DNA of 32,413 nt. Source: Nitrosomonas sp. Its GTDB lineage: Bacteria > Pseudomonadota > Gammaproteobacteria > Burkholderiales > Nitrosomonadaceae. Of this stretch, positions 6,364 through 14,982 are shown piece after piece. A model generated the notes under the pieces. The model saw nothing but the letters and a program-made list of their open reading frames with translations. It was not told the origin of the DNA and ran no database searches. The number at the start of each line of letters is the position of its first letter. Positions within the stretch are counted from its first letter, which is position 1. The position numbers were made by a program, and so were the translations under genes. Location: contig JAJFJH010000333.1 of assembly GCA_021774155.1 (NCBI GenBank), forward strand, positions 1 to 32,413, written 5' to 3'.

Positions 6364-7683
6364 ATGTACCGGCACTTTAAATACAGTCTGGTTATTTTTA
6401 TCGCTATCTTATTGTTAACCGGCCTGATTATTGCCGTCGTTACGCTATACGAACCCAACGCGTACAAACCACTCATTACACAATGGATTAAAGATAAAAA
6501 GAAGCGTGAATTACGGCTTGATGGGGACATCAGGCTCACAGTCTATCCTCAATTTGGCCTTAACATCAGTCAGCTCTCTTTAAGTGAATATGACTCGCAC
6601 GAGACATTTATCCACTTAGAGAATATTCAATTAGCACTGTCATTATGGCCGCTATTAAGTAAACAACTCGTTGTCGACAAACTCACTATGCAAGGACTTG
6701 ATGCCAAACTCATCCGCTACGCCGACGGGCGAACCAATATTGATGACTTGTTACCCACTGATGATGACTCCCCTGCGTTTGAATTCGATATTGAACAATT
6801 ACACGTCAATAATGCTGAGCTTGTTTTTCGGGATGAAAAAAACTCAAGAAACTATAGGCTATCCAACCTAAACCTTACGACCGACAAGATTACCGAGCTA
6901 TCACTCGACAACTTAAAGCTACATGCGCTAGGTGACACAAAACATATTAAAAAGAATGATTCAAATCACTTTGAAGTCCAACTTAATATTCCCAACCTAC
7001 AATTTGGTGTCAATCATCTTGCCAGCGACCAAATTAATTTGATTGCCAAAGTTACTCAGCTGGAGAATAGCATTAACGGCGTGTTCACTTTGTCCAACAT
7101 CACGAGCGCAGGACGTCACTTCGAAAGCGACATGATGACCATTGAACTAGCGGCAGAAAAAAATGCGCAAATTGTTAATCTTTTCTTTCACAGCCCACTG
7201 AGTGGAAATCTTGACACACAGGAACTAAAACTATCAGATGCGGAATTAAACCTGCGCATTTTTCAGCCTCAATCACCAGATATACCCATCAGTGGCAACT
7301 TACAGGGCGACCTATTTGTATCCAGCAAATCACCTGGATATTTACAAGCAAACCTCTCAGGCAACCTTGAAGGCAGCCTAATCAAAGCAGAATTTAATTT
7401 AAGCGACTTTAATAAACCAGTACTCCAGTTTATGGTTGATATCGACCAGTTCAATATGAACCGCTATCTGCCACCTCCCCAACAAAAGCATCAGCCAACT
7501 AAAAATGACAAAGACGCCACCAACCACATAAATGAATCACTGGATTTCGCATTATTGGCTGATTTAGATGTAAATGGAACCCTGCATATCGGTTCATTTC
7601 AATCTAATGATCTTTTCATCTCTGGCATTCAATTTGAAGTCCAGAACGATAATGGCCATTTACAGACAAGCCAAACGGAATAG
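6364..7683 (+). CDS. AsmA family protein, C-terminally short
   Basis: A 439-residue protein anchored by one N-terminal transmembrane helix (residues 8-28, LVIFIAILLLTGLIIAVVTLY) with the remainder periplasmic. After the anchor comes the AsmA signature: KRELRLDGDIRLTVYPQFGLNISQLSLSE and the phrase LVVDKLTMQGLDAKLIRYADGRTNIDDLL. AsmA/TamB-like proteins form long beta grooves thought to carry phospholipids to the outer membrane. Betaproteobacterial and E. coli AsmA are usually above 600 residues. This one ends within the second AsmA-like block (LFISGIQFEVQNDNGHLQTSQTE), where members normally run on with the 'plxAxLYgG' segment. mutY starts 14 bases after the stop, so the missing part is not present downstream. 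Confidence 0.85.
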   Translation: MYRHFKYSLVIFIAILLLTGLIIAVVTLYEPNAYKPLITQWIKDKKKRELRLDGDIRLTVYPQFGLNISQLSLSEYDSHETFIHLENIQLALSLWPLLSKQLVVDKLTMQGLDAKLIRYADGRTNIDDLLPTDDDSPAFEFDIEQLHVNNAELVFRDEKNSRNYRLSNLNLTTDKITELSLDNLKLHALGDTKHIKKNDSNHFEVQLNIPNLQFGVNHLASDQINLIAKVTQLENSINGVFTLSNITSAGRHFESDMMTIELAAEKNAQIVNLFFHSPLSGNLDTQELKLSDAELNLRIFQPQSPDIPISGNLQGDLFVSSKSPGYLQANLSGNLEGSLIKAEFNLSDFNKPVLQFMVDIDQFNMNRYLPPPQQKHQPTKNDKDATNHINESLDFALLADLDVNGTLHIGSFQSNDLFISGIQFEVQNDNGHLQTSQTE

Positions 7684-7696
7684 CACCAGCCATTAA

Positions 7697-8767
7697 ATGC
7701 CAACCATCGCAACCAAATTAATCCGTTGGCAAACACAACATGGTCGCCATCATCTTCCCTGGCAGGGCACACGCGACCCTTATGCTATTTGGCTATCCGA
7801 GATCATGCTGCAACAAACGCAAGTCATCACAGTTATCCCCTATTACCAGCGTTTCATCCAACGCTTCCCTAGCATTGCGCACCTTGCTTTAGCCCCGCAA
7901 GATGATGTACTGGCTTGTTGGAGCGGCCTTGGATATTACTCCCGCGCAAGAAACTTATCTCATGCAGCTCAAATCATCAGGCAGGACTATCAAAGCAAAT
8001 TCCCTCAGAGCATTGAGTTAATTCAGGAGCTCCCAGGTATTGGTCGTTCAACAGCCGCGGCAATTGCGGTCTTTGCCTTTGGTCAATACGCTGCAATTCT
8101 CGATGGTAACGTTAAACGCGTTTTTACACGTTATTTTGGAATTGATGGCTATCCCGGCAAAGCCGATGTTCAAAAACAACTGTGGCACAAAGCCAATGCG
8201 TGTTTGCCTAAAAAAACTGCCAACCAATCTATTGAGACCTATACTCAGGCACTAATGGACTTAGGCTCAATTGTTTGCACACGCAGCAAACCAGACTGTA
8301 CGTCTTGTCCATTGCAGCATAACTGCGTCGCACACCAAGAAAACTGCACCGACAAACTACCATCGCCGAAACCACGCAAACAGTTACCTAAAAAAGAAAC
8401 TATTTTTCTTATGTTAATAAAACAAAACAAAATTCTACTTGAGAAACGCCCACCCTCAGGTATTTGGGGTGGGTTATGGTGTCCATTAGAAATATCAACC
8501 AGCGAAAACACCATCGCATATTGTCAACAAACATATGGATTAGAAGTAAGGCCTCTGGGTAATATCTCACCGTTGGATCACACATTCACTCATTTCAAAT
8601 TAAAAATACATCCACATTTATTGCAAGTCGTTTCGCCGAATGATGCACTACTACAAAAGGGAAAATGGATGGCATTAGATGACGCATTAGAATCTGCAAT
8701 TCCGACACCAGTGAGAAAATTATTGAAACGAGTAATATTAACTGATTTGGTAAAAACTAATGGATGA
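7697..8767 (+). CDS. mutY: A/G-specific adenine DNA glycosylase MutY
   Basis: Removes adenine misinserted opposite 8-oxoguanine (the GO repair system). Residues visible are catalytic Glu35 (SEIMLQQTQV), helix-hairpin-helix LPGIGRSTAAAI (112-123), catalytic Asp136 (AILDGNVKRV), the iron-sulfur cluster cysteines C194-X6-C201-X2-C204-X5-C210, and a C-terminal NUDIX-like domain (about 230-345) that reads the 8-oxoG strand (EKRPPSGIWGGLW). The 356-residue length is normal. The gene follows asmA by 14 bases and overlaps the next gene by 8, so it sits in one operon with them. No obvious SD precedes the ATG. Confidence 0.97.
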   Translation: MPTIATKLIRWQTQHGRHHLPWQGTRDPYAIWLSEIMLQQTQVITVIPYYQRFIQRFPSIAHLALAPQDDVLACWSGLGYYSRARNLSHAAQIIRQDYQSKFPQSIELIQELPGIGRSTAAAIAVFAFGQYAAILDGNVKRVFTRYFGIDGYPGKADVQKQLWHKANACLPKKTANQSIETYTQALMDLGSIVCTRSKPDCTSCPLQHNCVAHQENCTDKLPSPKPRKQLPKKETIFLMLIKQNKILLEKRPPSGIWGGLWCPLEISTSENTIAYCQQTYGLEVRPLGNISPLDHTFTHFKLKIHPHLLQVVSPNDALLQKGKWMALDDALESAIPTPVRKLLKRVILTDLVKTNG

Positions 8768-9368
8768 TTGGCAAACATGGCGAAAACAACAGCGCACCCA
8801 ACTAATTGCACGCAGAAAAACCGTAACTAAAAAAGACCATCAATTATGGAGCCATACAATAACCACTTTGCTCCAACAAAACTTCCCTAAATTGCGTAAA
8901 AATAACATTGGAATTTACTGGCCCATACATCGCGAATTTGACCCACGTCCCGCTGCCATCTATCTTCATCAACAAGGTGCCACGCTTGCATTACCTGAAG
9001 TAGTCAGTAAACATACGCCGCTATATTTTCAAAAGTGGTGGCCAGATGCGCCAATGAAAAAAGGAGCCTATGGGATACCCACCCCAAAGAATACCGGGCA
9101 GATAAATGTTGATGTGATTATGATACCTATGTTGGGCTTTGATTCACAAGGCTATCGGTTGGGCTACGGCAGCGGCTATTTTGACCGTACACTTGCTGTC
9201 ATCAAACCTCGCCCATTGGTCATTGGCATCGCATTTGAGATTTCACGCATAAACAGCGTTTACCCCCAGCCTCATGACATCTCGATGGATATTGTTATTA
9301 CTGAAGCGGGTATTTACCAGAATGTAGGAAACAAGCTCAACCTCATTGAGCCTAAATTCCTCAGTTGA
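8760..9368 (+). CDS. 5-formyltetrahydrofolate cyclo-ligase (methenyl-THF synthetase)
   Basis: Converts 5-formyl-THF plus ATP to 5,10-methenyl-THF, recovering a folate form that inhibits one-carbon enzymes. The 202-residue protein shows the N-terminal RKQQRTQLIARRKTV helix, the substrate region GIYWPIHREFDP, and the family hallmark GYRLGYGSGYFDR (131-143), which holds the ATP/folate loop, then GIAFE. It overlaps mutY by 8 bases, indicating translational coupling. It is a member of the Fau/YgfA/MTHFS family; in many bacteria the gene sits by the 6S RNA, which I do not see here. It ends convergently with ubiX. Confidence 0.95.
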   Translation: MDDWQTWRKQQRTQLIARRKTVTKKDHQLWSHTITTLLQQNFPKLRKNNIGIYWPIHREFDPRPAAIYLHQQGATLALPEVVSKHTPLYFQKWWPDAPMKKGAYGIPTPKNTGQINVDVIMIPMLGFDSQGYRLGYGSGYFDRTLAVIKPRPLVIGIAFEISRINSVYPQPHDISMDIVITEAGIYQNVGNKLNLIEPKFLS

Positions 9369-9420
9369 CCGCTTATTTGTTTTCGGAAAGCCGCATATTT
9401 GTTAGCGCGAACAGTTTTTA

Positions 9421-9497
9421 TGGGCAATCTGGCTGGCGTTGCTCCTCGTTGTAGAGAATATTAGCCTACGCCTCGTTGCACCTTGCCAGACAGCCCA
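9421..9497. repeat. Long imperfect inverted repeat between convergent genes
   Basis: TGGGCAATCTGGC (9421-9433) pairs with GCCAGACAGCCCA (9485-9497) at 11 of 13 positions. Inside it, CCTCGTTG occurs twice (9444-9451 and 9471-9478), 27 bases apart. The element is markedly more GC-rich than its surroundings and lies in the 190-base gap where fau and ubiX converge. It could act as a bidirectional terminator or be a REP-like/MITE-like repeat unit; there is no T-tract directly after the stem. Confidence 0.45.
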
Positions 9498-9560
9498 AAA
9501 ACCACACACTTGGATACCTTCAACTGAGAAGTTTAGATTGAAACAGCACGGAATAGTGCT

Positions 9561-10187
9561 TCACTCGCTTTTCTCTCCCCAGCGCGTCATCAATGTATGT
9601 GCGACTCCCAGGTGATCAAGAATACGTGCCACCACAAAATCAACAATATCTTGCAAGCACTCAGGGTGATGATAAAAACCTGGATTTGCGGGCAAAATAA
9701 CCGCACCACTTCGTGCCAGCTTTAACATATTTTCGAGATGTATCACTGAAAAAGGCATTTCTCGCGGCACCAAAATAAGCTGACGATTCTCTTTTAACAT
9801 GACATCCGCAGCACGTTCTATCAGCTTCTGATTCAGTCCCGCAGCAACAGCCGCCAGTGTACCCATCGTACAGGGACATATCACCATAGCATCGGTAGGA
9901 TTAGAGCCTGATGCAACCGGCGAGAACCATTCTTCGCGTCCAAATACTCGCAATTGACCTTCAGTCACATTAAATCGACGATTGAAAAATTCTTCGGCTT
10001 CTTTTGCACGAGACGGCAAGGAAATTTGCATCTCCTGTTGCGCAACAATTTGCGCAACAGGAGAGTATAGAAGGTAAACCCGCACATTTTCTGCCAGCAA
10101 CATTTCCAACAAGCGTATGCCATATGGCATACCCGATGCGCCAGTAAAAGCCAACGTGACAGTTTTTTGGATGTTAGTTTTGTTCAT
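9561..10187 (-). CDS. ubiX: Flavin prenyltransferase UbiX
   Basis: Attaches a dimethylallyl group to FMN to make prenylated FMN, the cofactor of the UbiD decarboxylase in ubiquinone synthesis. The FMN-binding GASGMPYG motif is at 16-23. The stretch DAMVICPCTMGTLAAVAAGL (99-118) and the C-terminal catalytic block LILVPREMPFSVIHLENMLKLARSGAVILP are typical. Length 208 is normal. It begins 15 bases downstream of hprK on the same strand and is probably the last gene of the lpt-rpoN operon. In many betaproteobacteria rapZ follows hprK, so ubiX here is a local arrangement. No SD is obvious. Confidence 0.96.
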   Translation of the reverse strand: MNKTNIQKTVTLAFTGASGMPYGIRLLEMLLAENVRVYLLYSPVAQIVAQQEMQISLPSRAKEAEEFFNRRFNVTEGQLRVFGREEWFSPVASGSNPTDAMVICPCTMGTLAAVAAGLNQKLIERAADVMLKENRQLILVPREMPFSVIHLENMLKLARSGAVILPANPGFYHHPECLQDIVDFVVARILDHLGVAHTLMTRWGEKSE

Positions 10188-10202
10188 TCTAAGACGTTAC
10201 CA

Positions 10203-11153
10203 CTAACCGTCTAGCACCGCGCCTTCCATGATTTGCTTTTGTCGTTCAATGAAATCCTGCGTGCTATCAATACCGCGCATTTGCAAAACATAGTTACGCA
10301 CAGCCGCCTCTACCAGCACAGCTAAATTACGCCCAGCTGCAACAGGGATAATAACCTTACTAACATCAACATTCATAATACTTTCATTCAAGTTACTAAT
10401 GGGTAAACGCTCCAACGAGTTGGTATCCGTCGCATTGTATCTCTGCAAATGCACGATGAGCTTCATATTCATCCGTCGACGCATCGCTGTTTCGCCAAAA
10501 ATAGTGCAAATGTTCAACACACCCAGTCCGCGTACTTCAAGAAAATCTCGCAGCATGGGCGGACAACGTCCTTCCAAAGTTTCCGGCGCAATACGTCTAA
10601 GCTCAACCACGTCATCGGCAACCAATCCATGGCCACGACTAATTAGCTCTAGAGCCAATTCACTTTTTCCTACACCACTTTCACCTGTAATCATCACACC
10701 CAAACCTAAGACATCTAACAATACGCCATGCAAACTATTTGAAGGCGCTAGAACACGACCAAGGTATGTTCGCAACAACCAAATAACTTCTAGACTGGGA
10801 TAAGGTGAACGTAAAACAGGTATAAGCGCCGTACTAGCCATTTTTTCCATGGAAGTAGGCACCGGCGCATTATCTGCCACAATGATACAACGAATGTCAC
10901 TTTTGGTAAGCAATGCTATTTTGCGGTTTAACGAGGTAGGATCCAATCTATTAAGATACTCAATTTCAGTATTACTTAACACCTGTATCCAATTGGGATG
11001 AATAAAATTGAGATGGCCAATAATTCCCTGGTTAGCTTGTGCGATTTCTTCACTGTTAAGTAGTTTATCCCCGCCGCTATTACCAGCTTCCCAGCTTAAA
11101 TTAAGCTTATCCTTTTTATCTTCAAATAGCTGTGAAATGCTAATTTGAGACAT
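10203..11153 (-). CDS. hprK: HPr kinase/phosphorylase HprK
   Basis: Bifunctional enzyme that phosphorylates or dephosphorylates Ser46 of the phosphocarrier HPr. In proteobacteria it belongs to a regulatory PTS rather than sugar uptake. Counting from the ATG at 11153, the protein shows the P-loop GESGVGKS (157-164), the catalytic acidic pair in LVADDVVELRR (180-181), and the HprK signature LEVRGLGVLNI. The ORF track starts at a TTG (11171). ATG 11153 gives the normal betaproteobacterial N-terminus MSQISISQLFEDK and a 14-base overlap with ptsN, consistent with coupling. Length is 316. PtsN and HprK side by side imply a nitrogen-type PTS whose HPr and EI genes are elsewhere. Confidence 0.96.
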   Translation of the reverse strand: MSQISISQLFEDKKDKLNLSWEAGNSGGDKLLNSEEIAQANQGIIGHLNFIHPNWIQVLSNTEIEYLNRLDPTSLNRKIALLTKSDIRCIIVADNAPVPTSMEKMASTALIPVLRSPYPSLEVIWLLRTYLGRVLAPSNSLHGVLLDVLGLGVMITGESGVGKSELALELISRGHGLVADDVVELRRIAPETLEGRCPPMLRDFLEVRGLGVLNICTIFGETAMRRRMNMKLIVHLQRYNATDTNSLERLPISNLNESIMNVDVSKVIIPVAAGRNLAVLVEAAVRNYVLQMRGIDSTQDFIERQKQIMEGAVLDG

Positions 11154-11607
11154 TAGGTGTCCAACCAGCAATTAGCTGATGAATCTCATCGGCATCTTTA
11201 CTTTGCAGAAGACTTTCTCGGAATTTTTTATCGCTAAACATTTGAGCCAATTCACTCAGAATCTGTAAATGCTTATCTGTTGCTTTCTCGGGCACCAATA
11301 AAATACAAGCCAGATTAACTGGTTGACCGTCTGGTGCATCAAAAGGAATGGCTTCTTTCATCCGGATCAAAGCTGCGACAGCTTCACGCAGTCCCTTGAT
11401 CCGGCCATGGGGTATCGCCACACCCTGACCCAAACCAGTTGAGCCTAGCTTCTCACGCGCAAACAAACTTTCAAAAACTTGGCTACGTGCAATATGCTGG
11501 GTGTTTTCAAACAGCAATCCTGCCTGTTCAAACACTCGCTTCTTACTAGCAACATCCAGATCAACTATAACGTTTGACGAAGGTAATAATTGTGAAATGA
11601 GGTTCAT
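11140..11607 (-). CDS. ptsN: PTS IIA-like nitrogen regulatory protein PtsN (EIIANtr)
   Basis: The terminal phospho-acceptor of the nitrogen PTS, which regulates potassium transport and other processes according to its phosphorylation state. The 155-residue EIIA fructose/mannitol-type domain has the phosphorylated His67 in GVAIPHGRIKGL, preceded by FAREKLGSTGLGQG, and the typical later strand LACILLVPE...HLQILSELA. It lies between hpf and hprK in the conserved rpoN-hpf-ptsN order. The 3' end overlaps the hprK start. Confidence 0.96.
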   Translation of the reverse strand: MNLISQLLPSSNVIVDLDVASKKRVFEQAGLLFENTQHIARSQVFESLFAREKLGSTGLGQGVAIPHGRIKGLREAVAALIRMKEAIPFDAPDGQPVNLACILLVPEKATDKHLQILSELAQMFSDKKFRESLLQSKDADEIHQLIAGWTPNVSN

Positions 11608-11621
11608 GTAGAAAAATGTAA

Positions 11622-11954
11622 TTACTCAGTTTGATTAAAGTCGTGGTGTTTTATTGAATCCTGATTGCGTCGCTCAAGATTCTTCTCCTTATACTTGAGC
11701 ACCTGTCGGTCTAGTTTATCAATCAAACTATCAATGGAGGCATACATGTTATCACCGTCTGCTACAACAAAAATATCTTTCCCTTTCACATGAACATTTG
11801 CTTCAGCTTTTTGCTTATGTTTTTCTACCGTTAAAATCACACTGACATCGATTACATGGTCAAAGTGACGCGTTATTTTACTTAACTTAGTTGTTACGTA
11901 CTCCCGCATGGCAGGCGTAATATCTACGTGATTACCGGTAAGATTAAGATTCAT
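11622..11954 (-). CDS. hpf: Ribosome hibernation promoting factor HPF/RaiA (short form)
   Basis: Binds the 30S decoding region in slow growth and promotes 100S dimers or inactive 70S. The 110-residue protein has the N-terminal motif [20 protein letters not shown], the basic helix [17 protein letters not shown], and the second helix [21 protein letters not shown] typical of the S30EA family. It lacks the long C-terminal dimerisation domain of long HPF. A strong SD (GGAGG) precedes the ATG. It lies 21 bases after rpoN and 14 before ptsN. Confidence 0.96.
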   Translation of the reverse strand: MNLNLTGNHVDITPAMREYVTTKLSKITRHFDHVIDVSVILTVEKHKQKAEANVHVKGKDIFVVADGDNMYASIDSLIDKLDRQVLKYKEKNLERRNQDSIKHHDFNQTE

Positions 11955-11975
11955 CTTGCCTCCTTATTTTTTTAA

Positions 11976-13433
11976 TTAAAATGTTTTTCGTTGATTTGCA
12001 GGAAGAATCTGCATAGATTCACGGTATTTTGCAACGGTACGGCGTGCTACAACGATACCTTGTTCTCCAAGAACCTCTGATATTTTATTATCACTTAGTG
12101 GTTTTTTTTCATTCTCAGCTTTTATTAATTGTTTTATCAGCGCTCGAATTGCAGTTGCGGAACAAGCGCCACCTGTATCTGTTGCAACATGGCTACCAAA
12201 GAAATATTTAAGTTCAAGTATTCCTCTTGGTGTCCTCATATACTTTTGTGTTGTCACACGTGACACGGTTGATTCATGTAAACCTAATGTCTCAGCAATC
12301 TCTCGTAGCACCAGTGGGCGCATGGCAACTTCACCATGCTCAAAAAACTGTTGCTGTCGCTCAACAATAGCATTGGATACTCTATGTATGGTATCGGAGC
12401 GTTGATGCATATTCTTGATTAACCATTTAGCCTCGTTTAGTTGCCCAGCAAGTCGGCGTGTCGAAATATCACGCGTATGCTTCAAAATATCGGCATAGAG
12501 ATGATTAATACTTAAGCGTGGCATTGATTCTGGATTAATATCGGCCACCCAAACATCATTAACTTTTGTAACAATAACATCAGGAACAACATATCGCGTA
12601 TTGATAGAACCAAATGCAGCCCCCGGCCTGGGATTTAAATTTACAATGAGAGACTGAGCCGAACGCAAGCATTGATCATCACAATGCATTAGCTTCTTAA
12701 TCTGACTAAAATCACGTGATGCCAAACTCTCCAAATGCTGTTCGACTAGCAATAACGCTTGCTCAAGAAATGGTGTGTCTTCAGACAAGGCTTGTAACTG
12801 TATCGTCAGGCATTCTTTTAAATTACGCGCACCAACGCCTGGTGGGTCAAGACGCTGTAGACTGGCCAATGCAATTTGCAAATCGCTAAGACTTATTTCC
12901 AGTTCCGGCGGCAGCAATTCGATTAATTCATCTAAGTCCTGAAAAAGATAACCTTCATCATCCAAACTATCTATCAATAACCCAACAATACTCTTATCAT
13001 CAGTTGTGATCTGGCTTAAACTCAATTGCAGGTACAAGTATTCACGTAGACTCTGAGGCCTAGCTGCCAATTGCAACTCACCCTCATCATCATGATCACG
13101 TGTACCGCGCGAATAACTATTATCTTGATACCAGTCAGCATCATCATTCTGGCTTGACTCTGTATCACCTTTGCTTTCAGTAATCGGTGTTATAGCATCA
13201 ACCCCATTCTCTACATCTGATGAATTTGTTGTCAAGGAGTCTACGGGGTCTTCTTGAGAAGCACCGCCATACTCCGCGCCATCATTTAACTCTAACAATG
13301 GATTTTCTTGAATAATACGTTCGACCTCTTGATTCAGCTCAAGTGTGGACAGTTGCAGCAATCGTATCGACTGCTGTAATTGGGGCGTAAGCTTTAATTG
13401 TTGAGATAATTTTAACTGAAGTGTTGGTTTCAT
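11976..13433 (-). CDS. rpoN: RNA polymerase sigma-54 factor RpoN
   Basis: Sigma-54 directs RNA polymerase to -24/-12 promoters and needs AAA+ activators. Region I is at the N-terminus (MKPTLQLKLSQQLKLTPQLQQSIRLLQL), followed by an acidic region II (DPVDSLTTNSSDVENG to DDADWYQDN), the core-binding domain, the HTH (LGLHESTVSRVTTQKY) and the C-terminal RpoN box ARRTVAKYRE. I prefer ATG 13433 (giving MKPTLQ, the usual family start, 485 aa) to the GTG at 13457 used by the ORF track, although the GTG has an AGGGA just upstream and cannot be excluded. It lies 138 bases downstream of lptB. Confidence 0.97.
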   Translation of the reverse strand: MKPTLQLKLSQQLKLTPQLQQSIRLLQLSTLELNQEVERIIQENPLLELNDGAEYGGASQEDPVDSLTTNSSDVENGVDAITPITESKGDTESSQNDDADWYQDNSYSRGTRDHDDEGELQLAARPQSLREYLYLQLSLSQITTDDKSIVGLLIDSLDDEGYLFQDLDELIELLPPELEISLSDLQIALASLQRLDPPGVGARNLKECLTIQLQALSEDTPFLEQALLLVEQHLESLASRDFSQIKKLMHCDDQCLRSAQSLIVNLNPRPGAAFGSINTRYVVPDVIVTKVNDVWVADINPESMPRLSINHLYADILKHTRDISTRRLAGQLNEAKWLIKNMHQRSDTIHRVSNAIVERQQQFFEHGEVAMRPLVLREIAETLGLHESTVSRVTTQKYMRTPRGILELKYFFGSHVATDTGGACSATAIRALIKQLIKAENEKKPLSDNKISEVLGEQGIVVARRTVAKYRESMQILPANQRKTF

Positions 13434-13571
13434 GACGTCGGAAATAATAGCTTCCACAAGTCCCTATCAAGTGAATCTTTAGAAATTATCATAGAATTTA
13501 CAAACCAATAACGGATGACTTACGTCTTTCATTTTTTTACTTACTTGGTTCAAAAAGCATTAGCAATTCCT

Positions 13572-14294
13572 TTACAATCGGAAATGTTCTCCCAAATAAA
13601 CTTCTCTTACACGTTCATTACAAATGATTTCGTCAGGTTTTCCGTCAGCCAAGACAGTTCCCTCGCTAATTATATAAGCTCTGTCGCAAATACCCAATGT
13701 TTCTCTAACATTATGATCAGTAATGAGAATACCGATACCGCATTCTTTTAAGAAACCAATCACTTTCTGAATATCAATAACTGCAATCGGGTCGACGCCA
13801 GCAAATGGTTCGTCAAGAAGAATAAAGCGTGGCTGTGATGCTAATGCCCTAGCAATTTCGACACGACGACGTTCTCCACCTGACAAACTAATAGATGGAC
13901 TGTCACGTAAGTGGCTAATGTTAAGATCATGCAGCAGATTATCCAAATGCTGCTGTCTTTCAGCAAAATCAAAATCCTGCAATTCCAGCACTGCAAGTAT
14001 ATTCTCTTCCACAGACAATCGACGGAAAATTGATGCCTCTTGCGGCAAATAACTTAAGCCGAGACGCGCTCGATTGTGAATAGGAAGTTTACTTAAATCA
14101 CACTCGTCCAAACTGATGTCACCACCATCTAATGGAACTAAGCCAACTACCATATAAAAACAAGTCGTCTTTCCTGCGCCATTTGGTCCGAGCAAGCCAA
14201 CCACCTCACCGCTTGTAAGCGAAAAAGATACATCATGCACCACGGTGCGTGATTGATAACTTTTATTTAAGTTACTCGCTCTTAGTTCACTCAT
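13572..14294 (-). CDS. lptB: LPS export ABC transporter ATP-binding protein LptB
   Basis: ATPase of the LptB2FGC complex that extracts LPS from the inner membrane. The 240-residue protein has Walker A GPNGAGKT (36-43), Q-loop YLPQEASIF, signature [15 protein letters not shown] (137-151), Walker [14 protein letters not shown] (157-169) with catalytic Glu162, and the switch His in [10 protein letters not shown]. The motif [14 protein letters not shown] is characteristic of LptB. It follows lptA by 37 bases in the conserved lptCAB order. Confidence 0.97.
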   Translation of the reverse strand: MSELRASNLNKSYQSRTVVHDVSFSLTSGEVVGLLGPNGAGKTTCFYMVVGLVPLDGGDISLDECDLSKLPIHNRARLGLSYLPQEASIFRRLSVEENILAVLELQDFDFAERQQHLDNLLHDLNISHLRDSPSISLSGGERRRVEIARALASQPRFILLDEPFAGVDPIAVIDIQKVIGFLKECGIGILITDHNVRETLGICDRAYIISEGTVLADGKPDEIICNERVREVYLGEHFRL

Positions 14295-14331
14295 TATCTA
14301 ATGGCCAAACCTTCATTCTATATTTTTTGTC

Positions 14332-14883
14332 CTACTGCACTTTAGTGTCAGGCCCATTAGCATTATTTTTTGGTTGAATAACTATGCGCACCCTACTGTC
14401 AGGGCCAGATTCTACACCGCGTTCGTTACTCCCTTTTACTTGAAAAAACTCACTGGTCATATTATAAGAAATGTAATCGCCCTTCACCTCATCTTCCCCG
14501 CGTTTTAGCCGTGCTTGTCTGAATAGCTCTAGTTGATCAGTTTTATTATCAAACTCGACGCGTCGACTCCAGCCTTTAATATATTCATCTAACCCATCAC
14601 GTTTTTGTCTAAAACTGACTAAGTCACCAAGTGCCGTTGCATGGCGAAAACCATTTTCATCTTCCTTCATAATTACTTTGTCGGCACGAATCACCATGGT
14701 GCCTTGAGTCAAAACAACATTACCGGTAAAAGTACTAATCCGACTGGTATCCTTGCTATTAACATCTTCCACTGTTGCACGGTCAGCCTCCAGATGAATA
14801 GGCTTGTCACGATCAGCACGTTCTGCAAAAACATTTCCTATGTATAGAAAATTTATCAGCAATAAAGCAATTAACAATTTCAT
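14332..14883 (-). CDS. lptA: LPS periplasmic bridge protein LptA
   Basis: Forms the beta-jellyroll bridge that carries LPS across the periplasm between LptC and LptD. From ATG 14883 the protein begins with a clear signal peptide (MKLLIALLLINFLYIGNVFA, cleavage before ERADRDK) followed by an OstA domain with DKPIHLEADRATVED, ISTFTGNVVLTQGTMVIRADKV and VEFDNKTDQLELFRQARLKRGEDEVKGDYISY. The GTG at 14904 in the ORF track would add seven residues before the signal peptide and is unlikely. The tail is Asn/Lys-rich (RIVIQPKNNANGPD). Confidence 0.93.
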   Translation of the reverse strand: MKLLIALLLINFLYIGNVFAERADRDKPIHLEADRATVEDVNSKDTSRISTFTGNVVLTQGTMVIRADKVIMKEDENGFRHATALGDLVSFRQKRDGLDEYIKGWSRRVEFDNKTDQLELFRQARLKRGEDEVKGDYISYNMTSEFFQVKGSNERGVESGPDSRVRIVIQPKNNANGPDTKVQ

Positions 14884-14982
14884 TCGTTTCTCATGATATA
14901 ACACGCGACTTACTATAAATAAGGTTCAGCAACCAATGCCAAACTAACTATAATTCACCTGATCAAAATAGCCAACGATTCT

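Noticed and set aside
10399-10803. 134-codon plus-strand ORF opposite hprK
   Set aside because: Antisense to the P-loop region of hprK; no start signal or family features.
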